A DNA stretch of 64,000 nucleotides from an uncultured Flaviramulus sp. GTDB lineage: Bacteria > Bacteroidota > Bacteroidia > Flavobacteriales > Flavobacteriaceae. The notes beneath the pieces are model-generated. The model was not told the DNA's origin, did not search any database, and saw nothing but the letters and a program-made list of their open reading frames with translations. The DNA lies in contig CANMUP010000002.1 of the NCBI GenBank assembly GCA_947501105.1, positions 558,001 through 622,000 of the forward strand, read 5' to 3'. The position numbers and the translations under genes are program-made. Below are positions 33,466-42,231 of the stretch, in pieces. Numbering within the stretch: the first letter of the stretch is position 1; each line of letters starts with the position of its first letter.

Positions 33466-34452
33466 ATGGATTCATTAGTATCTATAATCATTCCCACTTA
33501 TAACCGAGCGCATTTAATAAGCGAAACTTTAAATAGCGTTTTAAACCAAATTTATACCAATTGGGAATGTATAATTATTGATGATGGTTCTACAGATAAT
33601 ACTACAGATATTGTAAAAGACTACTCCATTAAGGATTCAAGATTTTTAGTTAAAGACAGACCTTCCGACAAACCAAAAGGAGCCAATGCCTGCCGAAATT
33701 ACGGTTTTAAATTAAGCAAAGGAGATTATGTCATGTTTTTAGATTCTGATGATATTTTAAAAAACTCGTGTTTAAAAACTCGTCTGAAAGCTTTTAAAAC
33801 ATCAAAAAATATAGATTTTGTCATAGCTAATTCATCTTATATAAAAGACCATGTTTTTTATGATAAACCCATTTGTAAGTTTCCTAGTGATTATAGTTCA
33901 GAAGATTATCTTAAATTGTTTTTAAGCTATAAATTGCCATGGACAGTAATGAGTGTACTATGGAAAAAAGAAACAATCCAAGATTTTGTATTTGATGAAA
34001 ACTTGAGTAGACTCCAAGACATTGATTATCATATTTCTATTTTGTCAAAGAAAGAATATACTATTACCCGGTTAAATGAAATAGATACATATTATCGAGT
34101 TGAAGATGATAAGGTATTAAGTGAAAACTATATTGATACCGTAATAAGTAGTTTAAATTATTTTCTTAAAAAACATATCAAGCAAGAATATGTTCAAATT
34201 AAATATTCTAACAGTTTTAAAAATTTTATCATATTTTTTTTAATAAATTACCTATATCCAAATTATAGAAATTTTAAATTTGAGGTTAATAAAATTGAAA
34301 ATATTGTAAAAGATTCAAAAATATTTTCTTCAAAAGAATTGTATCTGTTGAAACTTAAAAAAGAGATAGTAATTAAAGATTTAGCAAATAAAAAAGGCTT
34401 GGGAGTAAACAGATTTAATAAGTTTATAATGAAAGGTTTAAGGTATGAGTAA
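33466..34452 (+). CDS. Glycosyltransferase family 2 (GT-A)
   Basis: This 328-residue protein starts MDSLVSIIIPTYNRAHLISE, the classic GT2 start, with IIDDGSTDNT for nucleotide binding and the metal-binding DxD as LDSDD near residue 93. ATG 33466 is chosen over the in-frame TTG at 33454 because the GT2 fold begins right after it. The C-terminal 100 residues are helical and lysine-rich, possibly membrane-associated. It follows a 65-bp gap in which an imperfect promoter (TATATTAG at 33431-33438) may allow internal initiation. The end overlaps the next gene by 8 bp. Confidence 0.88.
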   Translation: MDSLVSIIIPTYNRAHLISETLNSVLNQIYTNWECIIIDDGSTDNTTDIVKDYSIKDSRFLVKDRPSDKPKGANACRNYGFKLSKGDYVMFLDSDDILKNSCLKTRLKAFKTSKNIDFVIANSSYIKDHVFYDKPICKFPSDYSSEDYLKLFLSYKLPWTVMSVLWKKETIQDFVFDENLSRLQDIDYHISILSKKEYTITRLNEIDTYYRVEDDKVLSENYIDTVISSLNYFLKKHIKQEYVQIKYSNSFKNFIIFFLINYLYPNYRNFKFEVNKIENIVKDSKIFSSKELYLLKLKKEIVIKDLANKKGLGVNRFNKFIMKGLRYE

Positions 34453-35269
34453 AGAACCCACGATTTCTATTATTGTGCCTTGTTATAATCAAGCATCTTT
34501 CTTGTCAGAGGCATTAAAATCGGTTTATAATCAATCGTTTAAAAATTGGGAATGTACTATTGTGAATGATGGTAGTACAGATAATACTGAAGAAACAGCG
34601 TCCGTTTGGTTACAAAAAGACGAACGATTTAAATATGTTTCAAAACCAAACGGGGGTTTATCCAGTGCTAGAAATATAGGTATTGAACTTAGTAATTCAA
34701 AATATATTTTACCTTTTGATGCAGACGATAAATTGCACCCATCTTATTTAGAAAAAGCAATCCCTATTTTAGAAAATGATGATGATATTGAAGTGCTAAC
34801 CTCAAAAATTCAGTTTTTTGGAGTAAAAGATAATGTATATCAACTACCAGATTATACTTTTGAAACCTTATTACTTAAAAACTGTTTTATTGCTTGTTCT
34901 ATTTTTAAAAGGAAATCCTACTTAAAAGTTGGAGGTTATGATGAAAACCTTAAATCTTTTGAGGATTGGGATTTCTGGATATCTGTTTTAAAAGGTGGTG
35001 GGAAAGCCTATGTTATTGATGAGGTTTTGTATTACTATAGAAAACACGAAGCCAATTCGCTCTCCAACAGATTTTATACAGATGGCGATTTTTATTATGC
35101 GTTATACGATTATGTTTATAAGAAACACATCGATTCGTATTTAGAAGCATTTCCAAATTTTATATTTGTTTATAAAGATTATTTAAAATTAAAAGCTTTT
35201 AACGAAAAGGTAAAAAAGAATATTCTTTTTAAGGTGTATGCAAAAATAAAGAAGACCTTTAAGGCCTAA
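34445..35269 (+). CDS. Glycosyltransferase family 2 (GT-A)
   Basis: This 274-residue protein has the GT2 signature TISIIVPCYNQASFLSEAL, VNDGSTDNTEE and the DxD motif FDADDKLHP. DENLKSFEDWDFWIS carries the acidic residues of the catalytic base region. This is an inverting-type transferase, probably for one sugar of the repeat unit. The gene overlaps the preceding GT2 gene by 8 bp and is followed by another glycosyltransferase-like gene after 2 bp. Confidence 0.9.
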   Translation: MSKEPTISIIVPCYNQASFLSEALKSVYNQSFKNWECTIVNDGSTDNTEETASVWLQKDERFKYVSKPNGGLSSARNIGIELSNSKYILPFDADDKLHPSYLEKAIPILENDDDIEVLTSKIQFFGVKDNVYQLPDYTFETLLLKNCFIACSIFKRKSYLKVGGYDENLKSFEDWDFWISVLKGGGKAYVIDEVLYYYRKHEANSLSNRFYTDGDFYYALYDYVYKKHIDSYLEAFPNFIFVYKDYLKLKAFNEKVKKNILFKVYAKIKKTFKA

Positions 35270-35271
35270 AT

Positions 35272-36297
35272 ATGAGGGAAGGAGAAAACATATCGAGAGA
35301 TAAACTGATTGATAAAGCACTTTATAATCATAGAGTTATCATGCCCTTGTTCATACCTCATAGCCTTGATTATTATAAAGATTCACTGTCAATTTTTGAG
35401 ATGTCTTTAAAATCTGTAAACAAAACGGCAAGCTCAAGTATTGCTATTTCTGTGGTAAGTAACGGAAGTAGTGATGATGTAAATAAAGAATTATTAAAGT
35501 TTTACGAAAAAGGGTTAATAAATGAGCTCATTATTGAAAAAGAGCAAATAGGAAAATTAAATTGTATTTTAAAAGTTTTAAGAACTTCTGAAGAACGATT
35601 TTTTACCATTACCGACGCCGATGTATTATTTTTGAATGATTGGGAAGATGAAGTTATGATGATTTTTGAAGCCTTTCCTAAGGCATCAGCTGTAAGCCCA
35701 ATTCCAGTTTTTAGAACACAAAATCATTATACATCGAATATTATTTTTGATTATTTTTTTTCAAAAAAAATAAAGTTTTCTAAAGTTAAAAACCCAGATG
35801 CATTAACAAAGTTTGCAAAAAGTATAGGTTGGGAATGGTTAGATGAAAAATGGAAAGATGTTATTATGACTATTGATGCTTCAAATAATAATACAAAAGC
35901 AGTAATTGGTTGTAATCATTGTACGGTTACATACAAAAGAGAAATTTTTAAAAGTATTCCTAATCATAATTCTAAATATAAACTAGGAGGAGATAGCGAA
36001 GGTGTGTATTTGGATCAACCATCAATGTTTTATGATGGTTATCGGCTAGCTACATACAATAATTATGCTTATCATTTAGGAAATAAAATTGAAAATTGGA
36101 TGATAGATGTTTTCAATAATTTAAAAGAAACCGATAAAAAAGAATTCACATTTAGTGCCCCTATTTTAAAAAAATCAAAGCTTAAGCATATTTTAAAAAA
36201 TGTAATTTTTAAAAAAATACTATCCCAAAAAAGAATAAGAAAATGGTACTATTTAAGAAAAGGATTAAGTAAAATTAAAGCCAATGATTTTGTTTAA
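35272..36297 (+). CDS. Glycosyltransferase-like GT-A protein
   Basis: This 341-residue protein lacks the textbook GT2 start. It nevertheless keeps a GT-A pattern: MPLFIPHSLDYYKDSLSIFE, VVSNGSSDDVNKEL for the nucleotide site and FTITDADVLFLNDWEDEV with a DxD motif. The middle carries VIGCNHCTVTYKREIF. It is probably a diverged GT2-type transferase specific for this polysaccharide. The end overlaps the next methyltransferase gene by 14 bp when the ATG at 36284 is used. Confidence 0.72.
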   Translation: MREGENISRDKLIDKALYNHRVIMPLFIPHSLDYYKDSLSIFEMSLKSVNKTASSSIAISVVSNGSSDDVNKELLKFYEKGLINELIIEKEQIGKLNCILKVLRTSEERFFTITDADVLFLNDWEDEVMMIFEAFPKASAVSPIPVFRTQNHYTSNIIFDYFFSKKIKFSKVKNPDALTKFAKSIGWEWLDEKWKDVIMTIDASNNNTKAVIGCNHCTVTYKREIFKSIPNHNSKYKLGGDSEGVYLDQPSMFYDGYRLATYNNYAYHLGNKIENWMIDVFNNLKETDKKEFTFSAPILKKSKLKHILKNVIFKKILSQKRIRKWYYLRKGLSKIKANDFV

Positions 36298-36904
36298 AAA
36301 CGCAAGACCGATGAATATCTACAACTATTTTTATAATAAAATTATCCATTTTAAACGCAGGTTTATAACAAATATAAACACAAAGCAAAATAAATCGGAC
36401 GTAGACAGATGGAAACAAAAAAAATGGCTTTTTGATGATTGGAATGAACGTACTAAAATTATGGCACAATGGATTTCTCCTAACACAAGTGTATTAGAGT
36501 TTGGCGCAGCAAAGTTAGCATTAAAACAATTCTTACCCCAAGGAGTTACCTATACACCATCTGATATTGTTGATAGAGGAGAAGGCACTATGGTGTGCGA
36601 TTTAAATAAAAACATTCCAGATTTTAAATTTCAGGATATTATCTTTTTTAGTGGTGTATTAGAATATATTTACGATTTACCAAAGCTAGTAACCAGTTTG
36701 TCCAATAAAACTAATAGGTTTATTATTTCTTATGGAACTTTTGATGCATTTAATAGCTTGGAAAATCGTAAAATAAACGGTTGGGTAAATGCGCATACAA
36801 ACGATGAAATTTTAGTTATTTTTAAAAATAATAATTTCAAATTGATAGAAACGGACACTTGGAGAAAGCAAACCATTTACATTTTTGACAAGATTAAAAA
36901 CTAA
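36284..36904 (+). CDS. SAM-dependent methyltransferase-like protein
   Basis: This 206-residue protein has a methyltransferase-like core from about residue 65: SVLEFGAAKLALKQFLPQGV (motif I, with GAAKLA in place of GxGxG), YTPSDIVDRG (motif II) and DIIFFSGVLEYIYDLPKLV (motif IV). The glycine-poor motif I is unusual and could mean a diverged or inactive enzyme. Start ATG 36284 or 36311 are both possible. The stop codon shares one base with the next start (TAATG). Confidence 0.7.
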   Translation: MILFKNARPMNIYNYFYNKIIHFKRRFITNINTKQNKSDVDRWKQKKWLFDDWNERTKIMAQWISPNTSVLEFGAAKLALKQFLPQGVTYTPSDIVDRGEGTMVCDLNKNIPDFKFQDIIFFSGVLEYIYDLPKLVTSLSNKTNRFIISYGTFDAFNSLENRKINGWVNAHTNDEILVIFKNNNFKLIETDTWRKQTIYIFDKIKN

Positions 36905-37980
36905 TGTTTTCAATAATTTATCCATATAGAAATAGAGATATTCAAAGAGTTAAAAACTCATTGGAGTCTTTGAGTCGTCAAACTAATAATGAGTTTGATG
37001 TGTATTTAGTTAATTATGGATCGAATAAAGATTATACTCATCAAATAAAAAGCTTACTTCAAAACTTCAGTTTTGTAAATTATAGTTACTTATATACTGA
37101 GTTACAGCCTTGGAATAAATCTAAAGCTATAAATAGTATATTAAAAAACTTAGAAGATGGCTACTTTTTTGTTGCAGACATTGATATGATTTTTCATTCA
37201 ACTTTTATTGAGAAAGCTATAGCGCACGCAAAGAATAACGAAGCATGGTATTTTCAAGTTGGCTTTTTAAGCGAAAATGAATCTAAAACACAAAAGAAAT
37301 TTGAAGATTATAATATAAAATTCAAGAGTAATAGTGAGGCGACAGGTTTAACTATGTGCTCTGTAGAATCTGCAAAATCAATTCAAGGTTTTGATGAGTT
37401 TTATCATTTTTGGGGTTCTGAAGATACCGATTTTCATGAAAGACTTAAGCATGCAGGCTATAAAGTTAATTTTTATGATGAGAATATATTAATGCTACAC
37501 CAATGGCATGAAATATACAGAAATAAAGAAACTAAAAGTTTAACTTACTCTTTGCAAATATCAGGTATAGTTCAACTTAATCATCACTATTTAAAGCAAA
37601 CTATTCTAAATAAAAAAATAAAAGTGAATAGCAATGATTGGGGGAAAACGCAAACAAAGGAACAGTATGAAGAATTAGTTAGCTTTTCAAATGCTAAATT
37701 AATTACGAGCAGTTGTACAGAAATAGATTATTTTCTTTTTCAAGAATTACCAAATTTAAAACCTGGGATACATATTTTTGAAATACGTGAGAAAGAAAAA
37801 AAACCAACATTAAAAACTCTAAAAAACTCTATAAATACTAATAGAAAATTATATTACTCACTTAAAACGATTAATGACAAACTATTACTCCATATTATTA
37901 GTTTTTATAAAAACAGCCCTTATAACTATAGTGTTTCAAAGGATTTAAAAAGTATTAAATTTGTCATCAATAAATTATAG
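36904..37980 (+). CDS. Two-part GT-A glycosyltransferase
   Basis: This 358-residue protein begins MFSIIYPYRNRDIQRVKNSL, a GT2-like start, with DxD as FVADIDMIF near residue 95. Its second conserved part FYHFWGSEDTDFHERLKHAGY resembles the galactosyltransferase C-terminal (Glyco_transf_7C) motif W-G-x-E-D-x-D, which supplies catalytic acid residues. The C-terminal 130 residues have no recognised domain. It probably adds a sugar of the repeat unit. Confidence 0.82.
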   Translation: MFSIIYPYRNRDIQRVKNSLESLSRQTNNEFDVYLVNYGSNKDYTHQIKSLLQNFSFVNYSYLYTELQPWNKSKAINSILKNLEDGYFFVADIDMIFHSTFIEKAIAHAKNNEAWYFQVGFLSENESKTQKKFEDYNIKFKSNSEATGLTMCSVESAKSIQGFDEFYHFWGSEDTDFHERLKHAGYKVNFYDENILMLHQWHEIYRNKETKSLTYSLQISGIVQLNHHYLKQTILNKKIKVNSNDWGKTQTKEQYEELVSFSNAKLITSSCTEIDYFLFQELPNLKPGIHIFEIREKEKKPTLKTLKNSINTNRKLYYSLKTINDKLLLHIISFYKNSPYNYSVSKDLKSIKFVINKL

Positions 37981-37988
37981 GATAAATA

Positions 37989-38771
37989 ATGATATCAGTT
38001 GTAATTAGAAATAAAAACCAAGATAAAGCACTTACGTTTTTATTGAAAAACTTAACCGAAAGGTATCAAAGCGATATTTCTGAAATCATAGTTATTGATA
38101 ATTTATCGACAGATAGAAGTGAAGAAATTACTAAACAATTTGGCGCTAGGTTTGTAAGCATAAAGAACTTTAGTTATGGAGGAAGCGCCAATTTTGCGGC
38201 TAAGGAAGCAAAAAATGATATTGTAGTTATTTTTAGCGCACACTCTTATCCTGTGAGTCATGATTTTTTTAAACTTATTATTGAAAAGTTTAAAGAACGA
38301 AAAGACTTGGCTGGTTTACGTTGTTTGCATAGCCCAAATGATTACAGGAATTTTATAAATAAAGTATCATCGGAAACTGATCCTAACAGATCAGGGTTAA
38401 TTTTCTCGGGTTCTGCGTTTAACAGAAAAGTATGGGAAAAGTATCCTTTTAATGAAGGTGTAGCTACTTTTGAAGATAAAGAATGGTCTAAAAGAGTTAT
38501 AAAAGAAGGTTACAAGATAGAGTTTGTAGAATCTATTTTTAGTTATGAAATAAATAGAACTAAATCCCAAAAATTCTTTAGATTTAAAAGTGATGTAGTA
38601 GGAAATTATCAATTATGGCATCAAGATTTAAGTTTAAGTAATGCTTTTAACGGCTTAATAATTGGCTCTTTTAAATTAATAAAGAACTTTGTTGTTGATT
38701 TTTGGTACATTGTAAAACGGTTTGTGTTTAGCATAAAATTTGTGTTTAATAAACCTGAAAAATTTGATTAG
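37989..38771 (+). CDS. GT2-like glycosyltransferase lacking a clear DxD motif
   Basis: This 260-residue protein begins MISVVIRNKNQDKALTFLL, with VIDNLSTDRSEEI as the nucleotide-binding loop typical of rhamnosyltransferase-like GT2 enzymes. At the position of DxD it reads VVIFSAHSYPVSHDFF, so the usual metal-binding acids are missing; related families have an SQDA-type motif here. EGVATFEDKEWSKRV carries the later acidic motif. Activity is likely but not certain. The C-terminus is hydrophobic and basic. Confidence 0.78.
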   Translation: MISVVIRNKNQDKALTFLLKNLTERYQSDISEIIVIDNLSTDRSEEITKQFGARFVSIKNFSYGGSANFAAKEAKNDIVVIFSAHSYPVSHDFFKLIIEKFKERKDLAGLRCLHSPNDYRNFINKVSSETDPNRSGLIFSGSAFNRKVWEKYPFNEGVATFEDKEWSKRVIKEGYKIEFVESIFSYEINRTKSQKFFRFKSDVVGNYQLWHQDLSLSNAFNGLIIGSFKLIKNFVVDFWYIVKRFVFSIKFVFNKPEKFD

Positions 38772-38772
38772 T

Positions 38773-39936
38773 ATGCAAGCAAAAAAAGTAGGATTTATTC
38801 CTCTTAGAAAAAATTCAAAAGGCATTCTTGGCAAGAATAAGCGAAAAATGGTTGGTCGACCATTATTTACTTGGGTTTTGGGAGAAGCCATTTTTTCTGA
38901 TTTAGATGAAGTGTATGTGTATACAGACGATCAAGATATTATCGATTTTATAAATAAAGAATACCATTGGACTGCTAAAGTGAAAGCACTCCTAAGAAGT
39001 GATGAAAGTGCTAGTGATATGGCTTCAACTGAGTTTGCTATGCTAGAGTTTGCTGATGCTATAAATTACGATTTTGGCATATTTTGTTTGCTTCAAGCTA
39101 CATCTCCATTTACCAAAAAGGAAGATATTAATGCTTGCTTAAACAAATTGAATGAAGAAGATTATGATTCAGCATTAACAGTAGTAAATACGCATAGATT
39201 TACATGGTATGGAGATGGAACACCAGCTAATTACAATATTAATAACCGCCCTAGGCGACAAGATTTTGAGGGTTTATTGATTGAAAACGGTGCTGTCTAT
39301 ACAACAACAATAGATGCTCTACGAGAAAGCAAAAATAGAATTAGTAATAATATTGCTCTAGTAAAAATGCCAGAAGAATCTTTGCACGAGATAGATTCTG
39401 AAAGCGATTGGACTATAGTTGAACAGTTACTTATTGAACGACAAAAAAAAGAAAGAACACCTAATAAAATAACACATGTAGTATTAGATGTTGATGGCGT
39501 ATTTACTAATGGCACAATTACTTATACTAAAGACGGTGAGCATACCAAAAACTTTGATATGCGTGATGGTATGGGACTAGAAATATTAAAGCAATTTAAT
39601 GTTGGTGTCATGGTAATGACTTCAGAACAATCTGATTTGGTAGCTAAACGCATGCAAAAGTTAAAAATTGATAATGTATACTTAGGTGTTAAAGATAAAT
39701 ACAGTTTATTACAGCATATTTTAAAAACTCAAAAATTATCTATTAGCAATATTGCATATATTGGCGATGATGTTAACGATTTAACCAATATTTGCAGTGT
39801 TGGATGGTCTTTTGCACCTAATAACGCTACTAATATTGTAATGCAACATGCGGATGTTGTGCTTTCTAAAAAATCAGGAGATGGAGCTATTAGAGAAGCT
39901 TGCGAGTTTATAATAAATTATAATAAAAGATTTTAA
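38773..39936 (+). CDS. CMP-nonulosonate synthetase fused to KdsC-like HAD phosphatase
   Basis: This 387-residue protein joins two enzymes. Residues 1-225 are an acylneuraminate cytidylyltransferase (NeuA-like): IPLRKNSKGILGKNKRKMVGRPL, LLRSDESASD and LLQATSPF. Residues 235-387 are a KdsC/NANP-type HAD phosphatase: VVLDVDGVFTNG (nucleophile Asp in DVDG), NFDMRDGMGLEIL, VMTSEQS and IGDDVNDL. One protein could thus remove the 9-phosphate of a nonulosonic acid and activate it with CTP. ATG 38773 is used, since the GTG at 38740 lies inside the previous gene. NeuB follows after 14 bp. Confidence 0.9.
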   Translation: MQAKKVGFIPLRKNSKGILGKNKRKMVGRPLFTWVLGEAIFSDLDEVYVYTDDQDIIDFINKEYHWTAKVKALLRSDESASDMASTEFAMLEFADAINYDFGIFCLLQATSPFTKKEDINACLNKLNEEDYDSALTVVNTHRFTWYGDGTPANYNINNRPRRQDFEGLLIENGAVYTTTIDALRESKNRISNNIALVKMPEESLHEIDSESDWTIVEQLLIERQKKERTPNKITHVVLDVDGVFTNGTITYTKDGEHTKNFDMRDGMGLEILKQFNVGVMVMTSEQSDLVAKRMQKLKIDNVYLGVKDKYSLLQHILKTQKLSISNIAYIGDDVNDLTNICSVGWSFAPNNATNIVMQHADVVLSKKSGDGAIREACEFIINYNKRF

Positions 39937-39950
39937 TTGCCCCAAAAATT

Positions 39951-40826
39951 ATGGACACATATAAAAAACCATATATTATTGCAGAAATAGGCTGTAATCA
40001 TAAAGGAGATATTGAGATAGCTAAAGAGCTTATAAAAGTTGCAAAAATATTTTGCAATGTTAATGCTGTAAAGTTTCAAAAACGAAACAATAAAGAATTA
40101 CTAACTGAAGAGCAGTACAATCAGCCACACCCAAATCCGTCTAATTCTTATGGAAAAACTTATGGTGCACATCGCGAATTTTTAGAATTTGATTTAGAGC
40201 AACATAAAACACTTAAAGCTTACTGTGAAGATATAAATATTACTTATTCTACATCAGTTTGGGATTTAACTTCGGCAAAAGAAATAGCATCATTAAATCC
40301 AGAATTCATTAAAATCCCATCGGCTTGCAACAATAATGCAGCAATGCTTGAGTGGTTGTGTGAAAATTATGATGGCGAAATTCATATTTCTACAGGAATG
40401 ACTACAAAGAAAGAGATTGAAGGTATTGTACAAAGCTTTAAAAAATATAATAAAAATAAAGATTTAGTGCTTTATAATTGTACATCTGGTTACCCAGTGC
40501 CTTTTGAAGATGTATGTCTTTTAGATATTAATTTATTATTAGATAAGTATAAAAATGAGGTAAAGCACATTGGTTTTTCTGGACATCATCTAGGAATTTC
40601 GGTTGATGTTGCTGCTTATACTTTAGGAGCAAATATTATTGAAAGACATTATACTATCGATAGAACTTGGAAAGGAACAGATCATGCAGCATCCTTAGAA
40701 CCTATGGGTTTGCGTAAACTATCTAGAGACTTAAATGCGGTGCATAAAGCATTAAGTTATAAGAGTAAAGATATTTTACCAATAGAAGAAATACAGCGTA
40801 ATAAATTGAAAAATCAAAAAGGATAA
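39951..40826 (+). CDS. Nonulosonic (sialic-acid-type) acid synthase, short NeuB-like
   Basis: This 291-residue TIM-barrel enzyme joins phosphoenolpyruvate to a hexosamine to form a nonulosonic acid. Motifs are YIIAEIGCNHKGDIEIAKEL, AVKFQKRNNKELL, SVWDLTSAKE, FIKIPSACNNN, ISTGMTTKKEI and IGFSGHHLGISVDVAAYTLGANIIERHYTIDRTWKGTDH. Known NeuB enzymes have about 345 residues with a C-terminal SAF (antifreeze-like) domain; here the chain ends soon after the barrel, so that domain is missing. The sugar made (sialic, legionaminic or another) cannot be read from the window, where no epimerase gene is present. Confidence 0.92.
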   Translation: MDTYKKPYIIAEIGCNHKGDIEIAKELIKVAKIFCNVNAVKFQKRNNKELLTEEQYNQPHPNPSNSYGKTYGAHREFLEFDLEQHKTLKAYCEDINITYSTSVWDLTSAKEIASLNPEFIKIPSACNNNAAMLEWLCENYDGEIHISTGMTTKKEIEGIVQSFKKYNKNKDLVLYNCTSGYPVPFEDVCLLDINLLLDKYKNEVKHIGFSGHHLGISVDVAAYTLGANIIERHYTIDRTWKGTDHAASLEPMGLRKLSRDLNAVHKALSYKSKDILPIEEIQRNKLKNQKG

Positions 40827-40833
40827 TTTTATT

Positions 40834-42231
40834 TTGAAAAAAAAGAAGGTATTCGTTTTCTTTCCAGATGGTGTTGGTTTAAGAAATTTTGCTTTTACAG
40901 ATTTTAAAAATATTGGGGAGCAAAAAGGGTTTGATATTACGTATTGGAACAACACTGTTTTTTCGTTAAAAGACAGTTTAGGTTTTAGCGAAGTTAAGAT
41001 TGAAGACCATGCGGTACATCCGCTTTTACCAGTTTATTCAAGAGCAAGAAAACGTGCAGAATTAAATGTTTCACGTAATAAGTTTAATGATGATGTATAC
41101 CCAACTTACAAGTTTCCTTTTAATTATAAAGGTTTAAAAAATAGTTTAAAAAGCCTTTACACAAAATGGTTGATTGGTTTGTACTCTTCGGAAAAGGGAG
41201 TTGTTAAACTTAGAGAAAAAATTAATAAGTTAGAACGTTCAACGTCCAAATATCATTATTGTAAAACACAATTAAAAACTCACAAGCCAGATTTGGTGTT
41301 TTGTACAACACAGCGTGCAACACAATCAATCAGTGCACTTTTAGCAGCTAAAGATTTAGGGATTCCTACTGCGGCTTTTATTTACTCATGGGATAATGTG
41401 CCAAAGGCTATGCAAGTTGTAGAAACCGACTATTATTTTGTTTGGAGCGAACACATGAAGGCTCAGGTATTGCAATACTATCCTTTTGTAAAAAACAAAC
41501 AAATATTTGTTACTGGAACACCACAATTTGAACCCCATTACAATATTAATTTAAAACAGTCGAGAGCAGATTTTTTTAAAGAATATAAACTAGATGTAAA
41601 CAAAAAATATATATGCTATTCTGGTGATGATGCAACCACATCTCCATTAGACCAATATTATTTAGAAGATTTAGCTAATGCTGTTAGAGATTTAAATAGT
41701 AAAGGTGAAAATTTAGGAATCATTTATAGAAAATGTCCAGTAGATTTTACACCAAGATATGATGCTGTAATTGAAGCCAATAAAGATATTATTGAAGTTT
41801 TAGACCCTATTTGGAAACAAGTTGGAAACCAGTGGAATCAAATATTACCAACTCCAGAAGATTTTAAAATGTTATATAACGTTTGTGAACATAGTGAGTT
41901 TGTAACTAATGTATGCTCGTCTACGGTGTTCGATTTTGTAGTACATAACAAACCTTGTATTTATTATAATTACGAGCAACCACAACTTAAAAAAGGTATT
42001 CGCGACATTGGTCAAAACTATAAATATGTACATTTTAGAAGCATGCCAAGTAAAAATGCAGCAATCTTTTGTACAGACAAAAAGGATTTAGAAGGTTTGG
42101 TGAAACAGATTTTAGAAGGAAAGCTTACTAACGTTAGCGAAGGTAAAAAATGGTTTGAAATAATTGTAGGCAAAACACCAACAAAAGCTTCAGAGAATAT
42201 TTGGGAAACTATAAACTCAATTTTAAAATGA
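40834..42231 (+). CDS. Unassigned GT-B-like protein next to the nonulosonate genes
   Basis: This 465-residue protein has no motif I can name with certainty. It begins MKKKKVFVFFPDGVGLRNFA. The middle has LVFCTTQRATQSISALLAAKDLGIPTAAFIYSWDNVPK, like an N-terminal GT-B domain. Later come KYICYSGDDATTSP, LGIIYRKCPVDF and FVTNVCSSTVFDFVVHNKPCIYYNY, which resembles the donor-site end of UDP-glycosyltransferase or CDP-glycerol transferase folds. Position directly after the NeuA-HAD and NeuB genes suggests a nonulosonate transferase; this is inference. The start is TTG at 40834; the next in-frame ATG is far inside. Its stop overlaps the next start (ATGA). Confidence 0.6.
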   Translation: MKKKKVFVFFPDGVGLRNFAFTDFKNIGEQKGFDITYWNNTVFSLKDSLGFSEVKIEDHAVHPLLPVYSRARKRAELNVSRNKFNDDVYPTYKFPFNYKGLKNSLKSLYTKWLIGLYSSEKGVVKLREKINKLERSTSKYHYCKTQLKTHKPDLVFCTTQRATQSISALLAAKDLGIPTAAFIYSWDNVPKAMQVVETDYYFVWSEHMKAQVLQYYPFVKNKQIFVTGTPQFEPHYNINLKQSRADFFKEYKLDVNKKYICYSGDDATTSPLDQYYLEDLANAVRDLNSKGENLGIIYRKCPVDFTPRYDAVIEANKDIIEVLDPIWKQVGNQWNQILPTPEDFKMLYNVCEHSEFVTNVCSSTVFDFVVHNKPCIYYNYEQPQLKKGIRDIGQNYKYVHFRSMPSKNAAIFCTDKKDLEGLVKQILEGKLTNVSEGKKWFEIIVGKTPTKASENIWETINSILK

